DNA from: Ulvibacterium marinum
GTDB taxonomy: Bacteria; Bacteroidota; Bacteroidia; Flavobacteriales; Flavobacteriaceae
Assembly (NCBI RefSeq): GCF_003626755.1
Contig: NZ_RBCJ01000003.1
Location: forward strand, 439,859-503,858
Length of the DNA: 64,000 nt
Direction: 5' to 3'
A program made the translations under genes and the position numbers. This document shows, piece after piece, positions 18,356 to 28,089 of this stretch. Within the stretch, counting starts at the first letter, position 1, and each line of letters opens with the position of its first letter. The notes beneath the pieces were generated by a model. That model made no database searches. It was not told the DNA's origin and saw nothing but the letters and a program-made list of their open reading frames with translations.

Positions 18356-19468
18356 GTGCCTTTGATAAAGCTTCACGATAAATATTTTAAACCTTTTTTG
18401 ACCGAAAGTCAGATTACGGCAGCTATCCAGAAAATTGCTAATGAAGTTGCGGTAGACTATAAGGAGAAGACCCCTATTTTTGTAGGTGTTCTAAACGGTG
18501 CCTTCATGTTCGTTTCGGATTTCCTTAAGGCTTATGCCTATTCCTGTGAGGTTTCTTTCGTAAAATTGAGCTCCTACCAAGGGCTTACCTCAACAGGGAT
18601 CGTGGAGACACTTTTAGATCCTCCCGAGAACATTGAGGGCCGTAGTGTAATTATCCTAGAGGATATCATAGATTCCGGGCGTACGTTACAGCAATTGGTC
18701 CATTTGTTTTCCAATTCCAATGTGAAGGAATTCAAGGTAGCCAGTCTTTTTTATAAATCCGAGGTATATAATGGGGAGTATTCAATAGACTACGTAGGCA
18801 TTGAAATTCCGGATAGATTTATTGTGGGCTATGGTTTGGATTACAAGGAACTGGGTCGAAACTTAAAAGAAGTATACCAATTAAACCAGAAGCATATGAT
18901 CAACCTTGTATTGTTCGGGAAACCGGGTGCCGGAAAAGGAACTCAGGCCGAATTTCTAAAAGAAAAATACAATCTAAAGCATATCTCCACCGGGGATGTA
19001 TTTCGCTACAACATTAAAAATGGAACGGATTTGGGCAAGCTGGCAAAATCCTATATGGATCGAGGCGATTTGGTACCCGATGAAGTGACCATTAATATGC
19101 TGCGGGATGAGGTTGACAAAAATCCGGAAGCCAGTGGGTTCATTTTTGATGGTTTCCCAAGGACCAATGCACAAGCCGAGGCTTTGGATAAGCTGTTGGA
19201 AACCAAGAATATGAAAATCAATGCCACTATTGCTTTGGAGGCCGATGATGAAGTGCTTATTCAAAGACTATTGGAACGTGGTAAGGTGAGTGGCCGTTCT
19301 GACGATCAGGACGAGGCCAAAATTCGCAACCGTTTTGAGGAATATAACCAAAAGACAGCTCCTTTAAAGGACTATTATGAGGCCCAAGGCAAATTCCACA
19401 GTGTTAGTGGTATTGGGGCCATAGATGAAATTACTATGCGCTTAGGGAAGGTGATAGAAGAACTCTAG
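18356..19468 (+). CDS. Fused hypoxanthine phosphoribosyltransferase-adenylate kinase
   Basis: This single 370-residue frame encodes two enzymes. Residues 1-178 are a hypoxanthine phosphoribosyltransferase with the PRPP-binding motif VIILEDIIDSGRT (about 98-110). Residues 181-370 are an adenylate kinase with P-loop GKPGAGKGT (188-196), FDGFPRTNAQ and the short LID (no zinc domain). The junction is a seven-residue linker ending at Met181 (ATG at 18896), where a free adenylate kinase would begin, so some separate kinase could be made by internal initiation. No ATG starts the frame: the candidates are GTG at 18356 or TTG at 18362 (giving MIKLHDKYF). The fusion joins purine salvage to nucleotide phosphorylation. 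I believe similar fusions occur in other flavobacteria, but cannot check that here. Confidence 0.93.
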   Translation: MPLIKLHDKYFKPFLTESQITAAIQKIANEVAVDYKEKTPIFVGVLNGAFMFVSDFLKAYAYSCEVSFVKLSSYQGLTSTGIVETLLDPPENIEGRSVIILEDIIDSGRTLQQLVHLFSNSNVKEFKVASLFYKSEVYNGEYSIDYVGIEIPDRFIVGYGLDYKELGRNLKEVYQLNQKHMINLVLFGKPGAGKGTQAEFLKEKYNLKHISTGDVFRYNIKNGTDLGKLAKSYMDRGDLVPDEVTINMLRDEVDKNPEASGFIFDGFPRTNAQAEALDKLLETKNMKINATIALEADDEVLIQRLLERGKVSGRSDDQDEAKIRNRFEEYNQKTAPLKDYYEAQGKFHSVSGIGAIDEITMRLGKVIEEL

Positions 19469-19550
19469 GGCACATTATGCTTCAAAAATTGATCCTCGGA
19501 TCAACTTTCCAACCGCTTGATTTTGGCAGTTTGATGTTTAATATGTCGTG

Positions 19551-20069
19551 ATGAATTTTGATCTTCAGCCGTTTTTGGAAAATGATTTGGTGACCATTAG
19601 ACCGCTAAGAGGAGAAGATTTTGAAGATTTGTTCAAAGTAGCATCCGACTCCTTGATATGGGAACAGCATCAAAACAAAGATCGTTATATTTTGAAGGAA
19701 TTTAACCGATTTTTTGAGGAATCCCTTGCATCCCGGGGTGCTTTGCTAATACAGGATCGGCAATCGAAAAACGTTGTGGGGAGTTCCAGGTTTAAGATAG
19801 TGGACGAAATTGATAGCGTTGTGGAAATAGGATGGTCATTTTTAGCCAGGCATTATTGGGGTGGCCTTTACAACCGGGAGATTAAGAAGTTAATGGTGAA
19901 CTACGCCCTAAAGTCCTGCAGAAATGTTGTTTTTTACGTCCACCCAAAGAATTTTCGTTCTCAACGAGCACTTGAAAAAATCGGGGCCAAAAGGTTAAAC
20001 GAAACTGAAAAGACCTGGGTATTACCTGAAGAAGAAGGGATTACCTATGTGATTTGGAGCCCACTTTAA
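19551..20069 (+). CDS. GNAT family N-acetyltransferase
   Basis: The protein has 172 residues from the ATG at 19551; a GTG codon just before it is less likely. The fold follows RimJ/RimL-type acetyltransferases: [19 protein letters not shown] at the N-terminus, the strand [16 protein letters not shown], and the final [18 protein letters not shown] with the conserved Asn-Arg-Ala-Glu pattern. It should transfer acetyl from acetyl-CoA to an amine; the substrate may be a protein N-terminus or a small molecule. It lies between hpt-adk and obg on the same strand. Confidence 0.85.
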   Translation: MNFDLQPFLENDLVTIRPLRGEDFEDLFKVASDSLIWEQHQNKDRYILKEFNRFFEESLASRGALLIQDRQSKNVVGSSRFKIVDEIDSVVEIGWSFLARHYWGGLYNREIKKLMVNYALKSCRNVVFYVHPKNFRSQRALEKIGAKRLNETEKTWVLPEEEGITYVIWSPL

Positions 20070-20122
20070 TAAATAGGACTTGCATAAAGGATGCTGTTTT
20101 AGACGATTTTGAAATTAAATTT

Positions 20123-21124
20123 ATGACCGAAGGTAATTTTGTAGACTACGTAAAAATTCACCTAACTTCGGGTAAAGGAGGCCAGGGGTCTACACATCTT
20201 CGGCGAGAAAAATTTGTGGCCAAGGGTGGGCCGGATGGAGGCGATGGGGGTCGTGGTGGCCATATTATCATTCGGGGGAATACCAATTTATGGACATTGG
20301 TTCATTACAAGTTCAAAAGACATTTTAAGGCCGGCCATGGAGGGCATGGTGGCAAACAGACCAGCACCGGTGCCAATGGGGAAGATGTTATATTGGAAGT
20401 CCCCTTGGGTACTGTAGTCAGGGACACGGAGACCAATGCCATTATTTTTGAAATTACGGAAGAGGGGGAAGAAAAAATTGTATTGAAAGGTGGTAAAGGC
20501 GGTTTGGGCAACTCCCATTTTAAAAGTAGCACCAATCAAACACCTAGATATGCCCAACCTGGATTACCCGGGCAGGAAAAACAGGTAATTTTGGAATTAA
20601 AGGTATTGGCCGATGTGGGCTTGGTGGGTTTCCCCAATGCCGGAAAATCTACCTTACTTTCGGTTGTTACTTCGGCAAAACCCAAGATAGCGGATTATGA
20701 ATTTACCACTCTAAAACCCAATCTGGGCATTGTGAAGCATAGGGATTTCCAGAGTTTTGTTATGGCCGATATTCCTGGAATAATTGAAGGGGCTGCTGAA
20801 GGTAAGGGCCTTGGCCATTACTTTTTGCGACATATAGAACGGAACGCCACCTTACTTTTTTTGATTCCGGCGGATAGTAAGGATATCAGCAAGGAATATG
20901 AAATTTTGTTGGACGAACTACGACGTTACAATCCGGAACTTCTGGATAAACAGCGCTTGTTAGCCATATCAAAAAGTGATTTATTGGATGAGGAACTGAT
21001 GGAAATGATGCGTACAGAACTAAACAAGGATTTTAAGGAAATACCCTATTTATTCATTTCTTCCGTAGCGCAGCTGGGTATTCAAGAGTTAAAGGATAAG
21101 CTTTGGACCATGCTCAACGGTTAA
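20123..21124 (+). CDS. obg: Obg/CgtA GTPase
   Basis: The protein has 333 residues from the ATG at 20123 ([14 protein letters not shown]), the normal opening; the longer frame overlaps the acetyltransferase gene. The glycine-rich Obg fold (about 1-157) is followed by the G domain with GFPNAGKST (P-loop), DIPGIIEGA (switch II) and SKSD (G4). The variable C-terminal OCT domain is absent, as in many Bacteroidota. Obg binds the 50S ribosomal subunit and couples its assembly to the nucleotide state of the cell. Confidence 0.96.
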   Translation: MTEGNFVDYVKIHLTSGKGGQGSTHLRREKFVAKGGPDGGDGGRGGHIIIRGNTNLWTLVHYKFKRHFKAGHGGHGGKQTSTGANGEDVILEVPLGTVVRDTETNAIIFEITEEGEEKIVLKGGKGGLGNSHFKSSTNQTPRYAQPGLPGQEKQVILELKVLADVGLVGFPNAGKSTLLSVVTSAKPKIADYEFTTLKPNLGIVKHRDFQSFVMADIPGIIEGAAEGKGLGHYFLRHIERNATLLFLIPADSKDISKEYEILLDELRRYNPELLDKQRLLAISKSDLLDEELMEMMRTELNKDFKEIPYLFISSVAQLGIQELKDKLWTMLNG

Positions 21125-21189
21125 TCGAATATAGTACTGAATACTAAAGTGTTATTTCTTTTTTCAGTATTTTTAAGGAAAGTAAGGTA

Positions 21190-21717
21190 ATGAAAACAGC
21201 GGGATATATTCTTCTTGTGCTTCTTTTGGGTTCTTGCAATGCTATCCGGGTCAACTATGATTATGACAAGGCTACTGATTTTTCCAACTATACTACCTTC
21301 AATTATTATTCGGATATGGATACCGGACTTAGTGAATTGGATAACAAAAGACTGTTTCGGGTGTTGGACATTGCCCTACAATCCAAAGGTTTGGTTTTTT
21401 CTGAGGAACCTGATTTTTTGATCAATATCCAGAGCAATACATTTCAGACTCCTCGAAATAGCAATGTAGGCCTAGGAGTGGGCGGTGGGGGTGGAAACGT
21501 TGGTGGCGGTGTTTCCATAGGCATCCCGGTTGGCAGGCCTAACCTGGAACGTCAGATTCAATTTGACTTTGTCGATAACCAAAAAGATATGCTCTTTTGG
21601 CAAGCGGTCAGTGAAAGTTCCTTCAAGGAAGATGCATCCCCATTGGAGCGTGAGCAAAAGCTAAAAGAAATTGTGGAGAAGGTGCTATCCAAATACCCAC
21701 CGAAAACCAGAAAATAG
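21190..21717 (+). CDS. DUF4136 domain lipoprotein
   Basis: The protein has 175 residues. A short signal peptide ends in the lipobox LLLGSC (Cys16), giving an envelope lipoprotein. The DUF4136 domain fills the rest: NYDYDKATDFSNYTTFNYY near the N-terminus, a middle strand region, and FWQAVSE and LEREQKLKEIVEKVLSKYPP at the end. A glycine-rich stretch (GLGVGGGGGNVGGGVSIG, about residues 94-111) interrupts it, as often seen in this family. The function of the domain is unknown. It follows obg by 65 bases and is convergent with the macroglobulin-like gene. Confidence 0.85.
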   Translation: MKTAGYILLVLLLGSCNAIRVNYDYDKATDFSNYTTFNYYSDMDTGLSELDNKRLFRVLDIALQSKGLVFSEEPDFLINIQSNTFQTPRNSNVGLGVGGGGGNVGGGVSIGIPVGRPNLERQIQFDFVDNQKDMLFWQAVSESSFKEDASPLEREQKLKEIVEKVLSKYPPKTRK

Positions 21718-21768
21718 ATAATCAAAGCTTTTAAATAGTCCTTTTTTTTGCATTTGCTTTCTGAATGC

Positions 21769-24700
21769 CTATTGTCCGTTATTTACTAAGACTCGAACGC
21801 CTTCACTATGACTACTGAATTCTGGGGCATACATACTTTGAATTGTAGTTATGCCATTGCTAAAATCTCCGGCATTGTTGACCCGAAGGTCATACTCGAA
21901 AACATAACCCCCTTTGGGCAAATAGTCAAAGAAAAAATTAGTACTGGCATCCTTGGTACTTTCATAATAACCTAGCCCATCCTGCCACTTGTAGCTGGAA
22001 AGCACATTGACAGGTTCAAAGCCTGCCGCCCGCATATCCTTCATGTGTATAAATTCCATATCCCTATCGGCCTTAAGTTCTATACGTACCCGTACCAGGT
22101 CACCCACTTTCAAATCAGTGGTTTGGGTTATCGCTGAAATTTCTTCGCCTGTATCCGTATTCTTTTTGAGGAAGAGTTTCTTTTTTAATTGTAAAGGGGT
22201 TTCCGCGGAGGTAATTTTGTCCAAACCCTCAAAATATTGCCAATACAATCCACCCCAAGCAATGCCCTCTCCCTTTTTCGTGAGCTTAACATTGGCCATT
22301 TTAGATTCAATTTCCTTGGCGCTCCAAGAGGTTTTGTAATACCCGGTTCCCGCTTCCAACTTTACATTTTCAAGTCGGGAAGGGTCCATTTTTTCTTTTC
22401 CCACCATTACATCAACGGTTTCGGTAACCGACAACCAATCGCTTCCCTGTAACAAAAGTGCATATACTGCTTCCGTAGTGGCTTTTGTAGTTTCCCATTG
22501 GTTGGTCTGCTTATGCTTTAATAGCCATACTTTTAAATGGTCCACCGTCTTGGAATCGTTTTCTATTTCTGAAAATACCTCTATCATTAAGGCTTGTGTT
22601 TCTATGGGGGCTTGGTGCCAATACCAGGAAGGGGTATTTTCCTTCCAGTACATACCTAGCTCCTCATTGGAGATGCTGTTTTCCTTTAAGGCCCTTAATA
22701 TTTTCTTGGCGGTAGTCCCATCTTTCATACGAAAAAGGGCCAAGGCCAGCATGCCTTTGGAATACAATCCTTTTTTTGTCCAATACTTTTGTGCTTGTCC
22801 CTGATAGTATGCCAAAACTTCATCCACCTTTTTGGAGGTCTTAATGTTTTTGAAAAAACTACGCATGTAGAGATAATGGATTTGCATTTGGCTTAAATGG
22901 TCATCGTTGAGGTTCTTCGCATACTTTTTCATCTGCTCATATTCCTGGACAAACTCGGTGTCCAGGTAACGAATAGCACTTTTAAGCATTTGTTCGGTAC
23001 CATCATCCCCATGGGTAATTTTCAAATGTTTCAAATGTCCCAATCCGGTAATGATGTGCTGTGTGATGTGCCGGTTGGCCCTCCCTCCCTTGAACCATGC
23101 CCAAGCCCCGGAAGACATTTGGTTCTGTTGAAGTTTGCCCAAAGAATTGGCCCTCTCGTTCCGCATCGTATGGAGGTCGAATAACAATGCGATACGTTTT
23201 TTTTGTTCCGTCTCCGATTGGGCATCACGTAGCCAAGGGGTTTCTTGGATCAAAAGTGATTTTAGCTCCGGATTCTTTTCCAAATTGCTTACTAGCGCAT
23301 CGGAATTTCGCCACTGATCAAATACCTCCTGTATCCTTGGATTGCTATGGGCAATATGGCTGGCCAATGTATTGGCATAATACTTTGCAAAAATTTGCTC
23401 GTTACACTCATGGGGATACTCCATAAGATAGGGTAGGGCCTGTACCGCATACCAAGCCGGGTTGGAGGTGATTTCCAAGGTCAGTTTATGGTTGCTGAGG
23501 GTGGTAGAGGTATTATTCCGTAACTTATCCAAAACAAATGTTTTAGTCTGGTTGCTGCCGACCCACATCGGCAAGGTTTCCGTCACCAAAATCCGATTGG
23601 TCAATACAGGAAGTACGTTCTGTTCCCCATCGCTAAAATCTCCTGCTTTGGCCAGTATGGTATACTGTACAGCCTGTATGCCTTCAGGAATCTTTAATCG
23701 CCAAAAGACTTGGGTATTGCCAAGCGAATCAACAGAGAATCCCTTTTTTTCAACTTGGGCGGACACCTTTTCTAAAGAGGAAGAAGTCAACACTAATTTT
23801 TTCGTAATGTCCTCACCCGTAAGGGCATCGACCAATTGTAATTTGGCTTGGCCGGCAAGTTTTTTATCGGTGAGATTGGCAATCTTGGTACTCATGGTAA
23901 TTTCATCGCCTTCACGTAAAAAACGAGGGGCATTGGGAACGACCATGAGCTCCTTTTGGGTTACAGATTCCATGGACGTGTACGCACTTTGCAAGTTCTG
24001 GGTATGGGCCAATAACTGCAGTTTCCATGTGGTCAAAGCCTCTGGAGTAGTGAAGCTAAACGAAACATTGCCTTCTTGGTCCGTATATAATTGCGGAAAG
24101 AAAAATGCAGTTTCCTGAAGGTTTTTGCGAATGGAAACAGTGCTAAAATCCTCTTCGTTTTGCTCACGTTGAATGTCTTCCGGCCCTTTGTCAAATTCCG
24201 CAATCCCGGCAACATTTCCTGTAAGGCCATTTTGCACCACAACCATTTCCTCCAGCTCGGAACTATCTTCCAGTATTTCCACTGGAGCTGACGAAGGAGG
24301 CCCGGATTTTCGGACCAAACCGCTGGCATATCCACGTATTCCTAGCCCAACCCCAAAATGTAATCCGAACCAGTCAAAAGTATCATAATACTGGGGCTGG
24401 TAATTGTGGCCATTGGAAAAATCGTTATACACTCGGAAACCTTCTGTTCCAAAACTTCTATAAGCGTTACTATAGATATTTGAATAATAAGTGGGTCGGT
24501 AATCAAAACCGGTGTTCCAAGAGTGCCCTCGAAAGGCATCCAAAGAAGCATCGTACATGCTAGCCAAAAGTTCTGCAGCTACCTTATCGCCCTTTGGACC
24601 TTTTAGTTTGAAAGTCCAGGTTTCCTCCGTATTCGGTTTGAGTTTGTCCCGAAACGTCACCGTTTCAATTTCCAGATCGGTCTTGGGATAAGGTATGGAA

Positions 24701-27700
24701 ACCATTAAGGAGCCGGAGGTAAAAGCATTGAATGCCGAAAAACTGTAATTGATGGCAAAACCGCCTAAATCAGTTTCTGTTACTGGAAGAGTAAAGCTTT
24801 CTGTATTTCTATTCAATCGAATGATTCGGGTATCTACGATTTTTTGATCTTTTTCCACGGTTACGTTTACCCAAAGATTTTTGGCCGTTGAGGCTAAGGT
24901 GACTTTTGCCCGGTCACCAATGTGATACTCGGATTTATCCAGCTTTATATTGAACAATTGGTTGTCCGCCAAAGTTGCATCTTTTTCGCTGAAAAGTGTT
25001 GTAATGGTTTTGGCCTTTACCTCTTGTCCGAATTTGTCTTGGGTCCAGAGCTCCAGAATATATTTCCCCGATTCACATTTTTTGGAAGTGTCCAAGAGAA
25101 TTTCAGTAGATTTTTCCGTATCAAAACTAGACTCCCATACCAATTTTCCTTTTGCCCAAGTCGTAAAATCATGTTCATTGGTATAGGCATCATGTGGGAA
25201 AAGTTTCTTAAAACTGGCCTTGTCCCAATTTTGATAATCAGGTGCGGCCCAAGGTCGATTGCGCAGAACGTATTTAGGGGCCTGCAACTTGTACATTTTA
25301 AGAGTCCCCCTGGCACCAACGGCTTGACCGTTTAAATTAGTTGTAGTTACTTCAATTTTATGGTCTTTTGCATTTTTATTCAGTCTATCTTGGGCCCTGA
25401 CCTCTGCGTTGAGGCTGTGGTAACCCACACGAACGATATGGGTCGCCGTGTGTGTCTCACCATTAATATCGGTTACGTCTGCGATAATTTCATAACTGAA
25501 GGTTGGGAGATGTTCTTTTCCAATGCTATTATCCGGGATTGCCTTGAAATGGATGGTATAGTTCCCTGAAGCATCGGTAACGGTGTTGCCGTATGCAATT
25601 TCTTGTTCAGATCTATTAACAGAGGGCCTGCTCCAATAATACCACCTGGGAAAATACACAACTCGGCGTACGGTATAGGCCACCTGGGCATCGGTAATAG
25701 CGCTACCTGCATATGCGGTCGCCGTACCCTTCACCGTAATACTATCGTTTACCTTATAGGTTTTGGTTACCGGTTCAAGGGAGGTTTGGAATTTAGGTCG
25801 TTTATACTCCTCTACGGAAAAGTCGGTAGTACCATTGATTTGGATGGATTTTGAGCTTACTCCCAACGAAAAATTTCCGGTAAGTCCGGTTGCTGGCAAT
25901 ATGAATTTTCCGGAAAACGAACCATATTCATTGGTTGTTACCTCCAATTTAGCCACTTCTTGATAATTCACATCCCTTAAGCTTACCATTGCCGAAATAT
26001 TGGGCAAGATTTTGGACACATCGTTTTCTCTCGAAACCGCTATTCCTTTAAAATATAATGTTTGCCCTGGTCTATAGATACTTCTATCGGTAAATAAAAA
26101 AGCAGAATTATCAATGGACTGGTTAATCTGTGGATTTGATTTTGAGCCGATATAGTACTCTCCAAAATAGGCGGTATCTTCCTTGTAAGTCAACTTTATA
26201 TCTATGGAAGTCCATCGCTTAGTGCCAAATGGAATCCGTATAGACCCCTTGTCATTGGTTGTAAATGTTTTGGTTAAAAACTTACGATCGTAGTTTTCCT
26301 GGTAGGTAAATTGCAACGTGGCGCTTTCCAGGGGTTTTCCATTATTCCGGTCGATGAGTTGAAACTGATGATGTTCCGGGGTTTGGGTCTCTACCAAGGC
26401 TAAATTCGTCACCTGGACCTTGGCATAGGCGAACGTTTTGTTTGTATCTCCCTTTGGAACGGCCAAAATAATGTATTGCCCATTGCCCAATTTAGGCATC
26501 AAAACTTCAATACCATGCCGTTGGAAATCATTTTCATTTTTCAATGGTGCCTCCCATTGTTCGATGGCGGACAATTTTTTGATAAAGTCCAGTTGTTTGG
26601 ATTCCGGATACAGCTTGGTCAATTGCTTCATATCATTTTTTGAAGCTCTATAGGCTACAAACTGAAGTTGGTTAAGGTTTTTGTAGCTGACCAATATTCG
26701 GGAGGGAGAATCTATGGGAACATGTTGTTCTATAGTTAATTGCAGGCTTTTGGAAAGAATTTCCGATTGTAGGGCCTTACACTTTTCGGCACCCCTGCTT
26801 TCGGGAAATTGTGCAATGACCGATTCACAGAGCGTCAGTGCTTCTTTTAACTTCCATCGATGTTCTTCCTTGGTATTGGGTTGGTATGAGTTCCCCCATT
26901 GGTAGTATAACTGGGCGATTTCATATCGATACAAGCCGGATACTTCATGATGGCTTAAGTTTTCAGCTGAGTTTTGGAGAATATCAAGATAGGCCGTATC
27001 CTTATCTGCGAAAAGCGCATTTTGATGAATAAATCGTAATCGTTCAATATCCACATCTACCAAGGCCTCCAATCGAACATCCGGAAAATGAAATTCCACA
27101 AGTTCTTGATAGATTTTCAGGGCTCTGGATTGCAAAGAAGTCTTGTCGGTAAAATCAATGGATAGTTGTGTAAATTGATAAGCTTCGCAAAGTAACTTTG
27201 GATCGTCTATTTCAAATTTGTCCGCAGGTCTTGTAATGCTATTTTCAGCGGCCTTATAGAACTGTAAAGCAGTATGGGCCACGAGGTCGAATAATGTTGG
27301 GCGATAGATTTCAGAGCCTTTCTGCTCGGTCAGGATTTCTTGGAATTCATCCACATGTAAGGTCTGCAGTTCTGATGAATTTTCCAACGAAGCAGCAAAA
27401 TGTATATTGATTTCTTCAAAAAGAGTAGTCAAGTCCCAAGTACGAAAGTCAATAGGATCTACCTTGGTTTCGGTCTTGGTACGATTATAAAATAGATAGC
27501 GGTTTTGTTGAAAATACTGCCAATACAGATTTCCCAAGTAACTTTCCAATATATTTTTGGTAGGGAACTCTGCCTCGCGGATTTCGGACGTAAAATCGCT
27601 TACAATCTTCAATTGGGCATCTTCTTCCAATGTCAGGGCGTATTTGGAGGTATACAGCAATGCCTTGACTATTTGCGGTGAATTATCCTCTTCCTTTGCC

Positions 27701-27858
27701 TTTTCGGAGATGGATTGTACCACCTTTAAGGCCGATTTGGTCAATGCTTCATTCTCCAATTTTTCCACTTGCTTCCAAAGTGCTTCATAAGAGGTGCCCT
27801 TTTGCGCATTTGCCATTGAAAATAGAAGTATTATAAAAGGTATTAATAGATATCTCAT
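21769..27858 (-). CDS. Alpha-2-macroglobulin-like giant envelope protein
   Basis: The protein has 2029 residues. It has a cleavable signal peptide (ends near MANAQ) but no lipobox, unlike the lipoprotein of E. coli (YfhM). About 550 residues of helical, TPR-like sequence precede the macroglobulin core. The MG2 domain begins near residue 590 with TDRSIYRPGQTLYFKG, and the A2M/thioester region spans about 1240-1800. The thioester-type motif CNEQ is at Cys1485-Gln1488 in YPHECNEQIFAKYY. Such proteins are thought to trap proteases that enter the periplasm. A segment near residues 1190-1210 (EDSSELEEMVVVQNG) resembles the TonB-box/plug start of SusC-type receptors. No penicillin-binding pbpC gene is adjacent. 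Family assignment is firm; the role is by homology. Confidence 0.92.
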   Translation of the reverse strand: MRYLLIPFIILLFSMANAQKGTSYEALWKQVEKLENEALTKSALKVVQSISEKAKEEDNSPQIVKALLYTSKYALTLEEDAQLKIVSDFTSEIREAEFPTKNILESYLGNLYWQYFQQNRYLFYNRTKTETKVDPIDFRTWDLTTLFEEINIHFAASLENSSELQTLHVDEFQEILTEQKGSEIYRPTLFDLVAHTALQFYKAAENSITRPADKFEIDDPKLLCEAYQFTQLSIDFTDKTSLQSRALKIYQELVEFHFPDVRLEALVDVDIERLRFIHQNALFADKDTAYLDILQNSAENLSHHEVSGLYRYEIAQLYYQWGNSYQPNTKEEHRWKLKEALTLCESVIAQFPESRGAEKCKALQSEILSKSLQLTIEQHVPIDSPSRILVSYKNLNQLQFVAYRASKNDMKQLTKLYPESKQLDFIKKLSAIEQWEAPLKNENDFQRHGIEVLMPKLGNGQYIILAVPKGDTNKTFAYAKVQVTNLALVETQTPEHHQFQLIDRNNGKPLESATLQFTYQENYDRKFLTKTFTTNDKGSIRIPFGTKRWTSIDIKLTYKEDTAYFGEYYIGSKSNPQINQSIDNSAFLFTDRSIYRPGQTLYFKGIAVSRENDVSKILPNISAMVSLRDVNYQEVAKLEVTTNEYGSFSGKFILPATGLTGNFSLGVSSKSIQINGTTDFSVEEYKRPKFQTSLEPVTKTYKVNDSITVKGTATAYAGSAITDAQVAYTVRRVVYFPRWYYWSRPSVNRSEQEIAYGNTVTDASGNYTIHFKAIPDNSIGKEHLPTFSYEIIADVTDINGETHTATHIVRVGYHSLNAEVRAQDRLNKNAKDHKIEVTTTNLNGQAVGARGTLKMYKLQAPKYVLRNRPWAAPDYQNWDKASFKKLFPHDAYTNEHDFTTWAKGKLVWESSFDTEKSTEILLDTSKKCESGKYILELWTQDKFGQEVKAKTITTLFSEKDATLADNQLFNIKLDKSEYHIGDRAKVTLASTAKNLWVNVTVEKDQKIVDTRIIRLNRNTESFTLPVTETDLGGFAINYSFSAFNAFTSGSLMVSIPYPKTDLEIETVTFRDKLKPNTEETWTFKLKGPKGDKVAAELLASMYDASLDAFRGHSWNTGFDYRPTYYSNIYSNAYRSFGTEGFRVYNDFSNGHNYQPQYYDTFDWFGLHFGVGLGIRGYASGLVRKSGPPSSAPVEILEDSSELEEMVVVQNGLTGNVAGIAEFDKGPEDIQREQNEEDFSTVSIRKNLQETAFFFPQLYTDQEGNVSFSFTTPEALTTWKLQLLAHTQNLQSAYTSMESVTQKELMVVPNAPRFLREGDEITMSTKIANLTDKKLAGQAKLQLVDALTGEDITKKLVLTSSSLEKVSAQVEKKGFSVDSLGNTQVFWRLKIPEGIQAVQYTILAKAGDFSDGEQNVLPVLTNRILVTETLPMWVGSNQTKTFVLDKLRNNTSTTLSNHKLTLEITSNPAWYAVQALPYLMEYPHECNEQIFAKYYANTLASHIAHSNPRIQEVFDQWRNSDALVSNLEKNPELKSLLIQETPWLRDAQSETEQKKRIALLFDLHTMRNERANSLGKLQQNQMSSGAWAWFKGGRANRHITQHIITGLGHLKHLKITHGDDGTEQMLKSAIRYLDTEFVQEYEQMKKYAKNLNDDHLSQMQIHYLYMRSFFKNIKTSKKVDEVLAYYQGQAQKYWTKKGLYSKGMLALALFRMKDGTTAKKILRALKENSISNEELGMYWKENTPSWYWHQAPIETQALMIEVFSEIENDSKTVDHLKVWLLKHKQTNQWETTKATTEAVYALLLQGSDWLSVTETVDVMVGKEKMDPSRLENVKLEAGTGYYKTSWSAKEIESKMANVKLTKKGEGIAWGGLYWQYFEGLDKITSAETPLQLKKKLFLKKNTDTGEEISAITQTTDLKVGDLVRVRIELKADRDMEFIHMKDMRAAGFEPVNVLSSYKWQDGLGYYESTKDASTNFFFDYLPKGGYVFEYDLRVNNAGDFSNGITTIQSMYAPEFSSHSEGVRVLVNNGQ

Positions 27859-28089
27859 CTTAAAATGTATTCCGTCTCATCATGGGACCAACATGTTTAC
27901 AAAGCACTTGTGGTCGCCTATGATAAAATTACGTAACAAAAGTGAGCAAAACCTGTGCCATTAGAAAGTTTAAATGAGTGAACGTCGTTTTTGGATGAGT
28001 TTGAATAACTACTTTGTAACTTGAAAATAACATCAAAAGGTTAAGGGATAGAAAGAACTACCGACAAATTACTAAAGTTGCGGTTTTCT

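Noticed and set aside
18356-19468. Possible sequencing error that joined hpt and adk
   Set aside because: The linker is short and in frame, both domains are complete and I believe similar fusions occur in other flavobacteria; I still list resequencing as a check.
23462-24118. A 218-residue plus-strand frame inside the macroglobulin-like gene
   Set aside because: It is antisense to a clear, full-length coding region, has no start signal and its composition reflects the other strand's codons.
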